Source: CAYSLZ01 sp964547295 (GTDB taxonomy: Bacteria > Patescibacteriota > Microgenomatia > UBA12405 > JAHJSD01). From it: a DNA stretch of 13,080 nucleotides. Within the stretch, counting starts at the first letter, position 1. The number at the start of each line of letters is the position of its first letter. The position numbers and the translations under genes are program-made. The DNA lies in the NCBI GenBank assembly GCA_964547295.1, contig CAZJMH010000020.1:1-13080 (forward strand), in the 5' to 3' direction. The notes under the pieces were generated by a model. That model did no database searches, was not told where the DNA came from, and saw nothing but the letters and a program-made list of their open reading frames with translations. This document shows, one piece after another, positions 12,185 to 13,080 of the stretch.

Positions 12185-13080
12185 TGCGGCAGTTGAAAAC
12201 TAGGTTCTTCAGTCCAAACAGACTTAATTAATCTCAATTGGACTTTGGCTTTATCTCTGGAAAAGGTTATTAAATGGGAAATAAGATTAATTAGAAAACT
12301 AAAACTTAATCCCATTTTATAAAAAATAATTGGAACTGAGTAATTCTTGTTAACAAACTTCAACAGCGACAAATAATATTGGCGGTAGAATTTAAATCTT
12401 GATTTTTCCAGCCATGATTTCCAGCTTGCTCCGCCAATGTGAATAATTTTACTTTGCGGACAAACAATCATTTTTAAATTAGTTTTATTTTTAATCCGAT
12501 AGCACCAGTCAGCATCCTCAAAAAAGAAAACAAAACTGTCATCAAACATGCCTATTTGGTCAATTATTTTTTTTCTAATCATTAGTGCTGCACCCGGCAG
12601 CTGGCTGACCTCAAACGGTTCATTTTTCGGCTTGCTGGCGAACAAAAATTTAAGCGGACTTATCATAGAAATTCTTCTCAACGGGTAATTATGATATAAA
12701 ATAGTTTGCCATAAATTAGGGAATTTCATGTAATAGTCAATTTGTCTGGTCTTGTCAGGGTTTAGCAGTTGAGGTGAAACTGCGGCAGTATCCAAGTTTT
12801 TATCTAAATAATCAACTAAAAGAGAGAGTGATTTGTCCGGGACAGTTGTATCTGAATTAAGGAGCATAACGTATTCACCTTGAACAATTTCCATACCCTG
12901 ATTATTAGCTTTGGCAAAACCGAAATTTTGGTCATTGAAAATGACCTTCAATGACTGATGATTAATGATTGATGATTGATCTTTTTTTTCTTCTTTAGTC
13001 TTTAACCATCGACCATTAGTCATTTTTTTAAGGTATTCTCTACTCCCATCCGTTGAATTGTTATCAACAACAATAATTTC
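12181..13080 (-). CDS. GT2 family glycosyltransferase, missing its N-terminus (runs off right edge)
   Basis: The reading frame is open to the window edge and codes EIIVVDNNSTDGSREYL before an internal methionine at 13023, so the true start lies outside. The 299 visible residues include the nucleotide-site Asp motif (VVDNNSTDGS), FGFAKANNQG, MLLNSDTTV with the metal site, FFFEDADWCYRIKN as the acidic catalytic region and IIHIGGASWKSW as the His motif. It is a paralogue of the GT2 proteins at 331-1251 and 5364-6272. Between the VVDNNSTDG block and KVIFND lies an extra loop of about 30 residues (MTNGRWLKTKEEKKDQSSIINHQSL region) coded mainly by 7-base repeats and longer than in the paralogues. 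ATGA overlap with the GT39-type gene follows. Confidence 0.92.
   Translation of the reverse strand, partial: EIIVVDNNSTDGSREYLKKMTNGRWLKTKEEKKDQSSIINHQSLKVIFNDQNFGFAKANNQGMEIVQGEYVMLLNSDTTVPDKSLSLLVDYLDKNLDTAAVSPQLLNPDKTRQIDYYMKFPNLWQTILYHNYPLRRISMISPLKFLFASKPKNEPFEVSQLPGAALMIRKKIIDQIGMFDDSFVFFFEDADWCYRIKNKTNLKMIVCPQSKIIHIGGASWKSWLEKSRFKFYRQYYLSLLKFVNKNYSVPIIFYKMGLSFSFLINLISHLITFSRDKAKVQLRLIKSVWTEEPSFQLPQ
12951..12978 (+). repeat. Tandem 7-base tract, word ATGATTG
   Basis: Four units start at 12951, 12958, 12965 and 12972, the last two identical. It codes SSIINHQSL in the GT2 gene at the right edge, just before the strand KVIFNDQN. Confidence 0.85.
13003..13023 (+). repeat. Tandem 7-base tract, word ANCCAT-like
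   Basis: Three units ending in CAT start at 13003, 13010 and 13017 (TAACCAT, CGACCAT, TAGTCAT). It codes MTNGRWL, part of the enlarged loop of the edge GT2 gene, and creates the misleading internal ATG at 13023. Confidence 0.55.

Noticed and set aside
12181..13023. A complete GT2 gene starting at the ATG at 13023.
   Set aside because: The frame is open upstream to the window edge and codes the essential VVDNNSTDGS motif, so this ATG is internal and created by a repeat tract.

Overview
The window reads as part of a surface-polysaccharide gene cluster from an AT-rich bacterium, most likely a member of the Candidate Phyla Radiation (Patescibacteria). That placement is inferred. It rests on the low G+C, tightly overlapping genes with few Shine-Dalgarno sites, many lineage-style glycosyltransferases with short low-complexity loops, and a stand-alone PaaX/Cas2-like gene. 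TGA is used as a stop (for example at 331-333, 1248-1250 and 2441-2443), so the code is standard.

Layout. Every gene but one lies on the minus strand, so the cluster reads from right to left. From the right edge: a GT2 glycosyltransferase cut by the edge (12181-13080), a GT39/ArnT-type membrane glycosyltransferase (10844-12184), a 63-residue charged protein (10651-10842), two paralogous GT4 glycosyltransferases (9567-10667 and 8408-9541) and a hexapeptide-repeat acetyltransferase (7777-8421). After a 950-base interruption the run continues with a double-anchored membrane protein of unknown function (6265-6822), a GT2 (5364-6272), an O-antigen ligase/polymerase-like protein (3896-5389), a second GT39-type protein (2441-3871), a GT4 (1248-2444), a GT2 (331-1251) and a GT4 cut by the left edge (1-334). 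Most junctions overlap by 4 to 26 bases, so translation is probably coupled. Together the genes could build a glycan on a lipid carrier (GT2 and GT4 enzymes), acetylate it, polymerise or ligate it outside the membrane, and add sugars from lipid-linked donors (GT39-type). No flippase or initiating phosphoglycosyltransferase is seen here.

The interruption (about 6863-7776) is the most unusual part. A single plus-strand gene for a PaaX-family protein with a Cas2-like domain is bracketed by two copies of a 39-base palindromic repeat. The copies share one orientation and differ at one base. The right copy starts one base after the gene's stop codon and touches the stop codon of the acetyltransferase gene. 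This looks like a compact mobile or REP-like unit inserted between two operon genes; a self-regulating repressor with two operators is the main alternative.

A second unusual layer runs through the whole cluster: at least twelve short tracts of degenerate tandem 7-base words (such as TTGAAAA, TTACTAT, TTCAGCA, ATGATTG, GTTACCC). They lie mostly inside coding sequence, in predicted surface loops. Paralogous genes carry different words at the same alignment positions.
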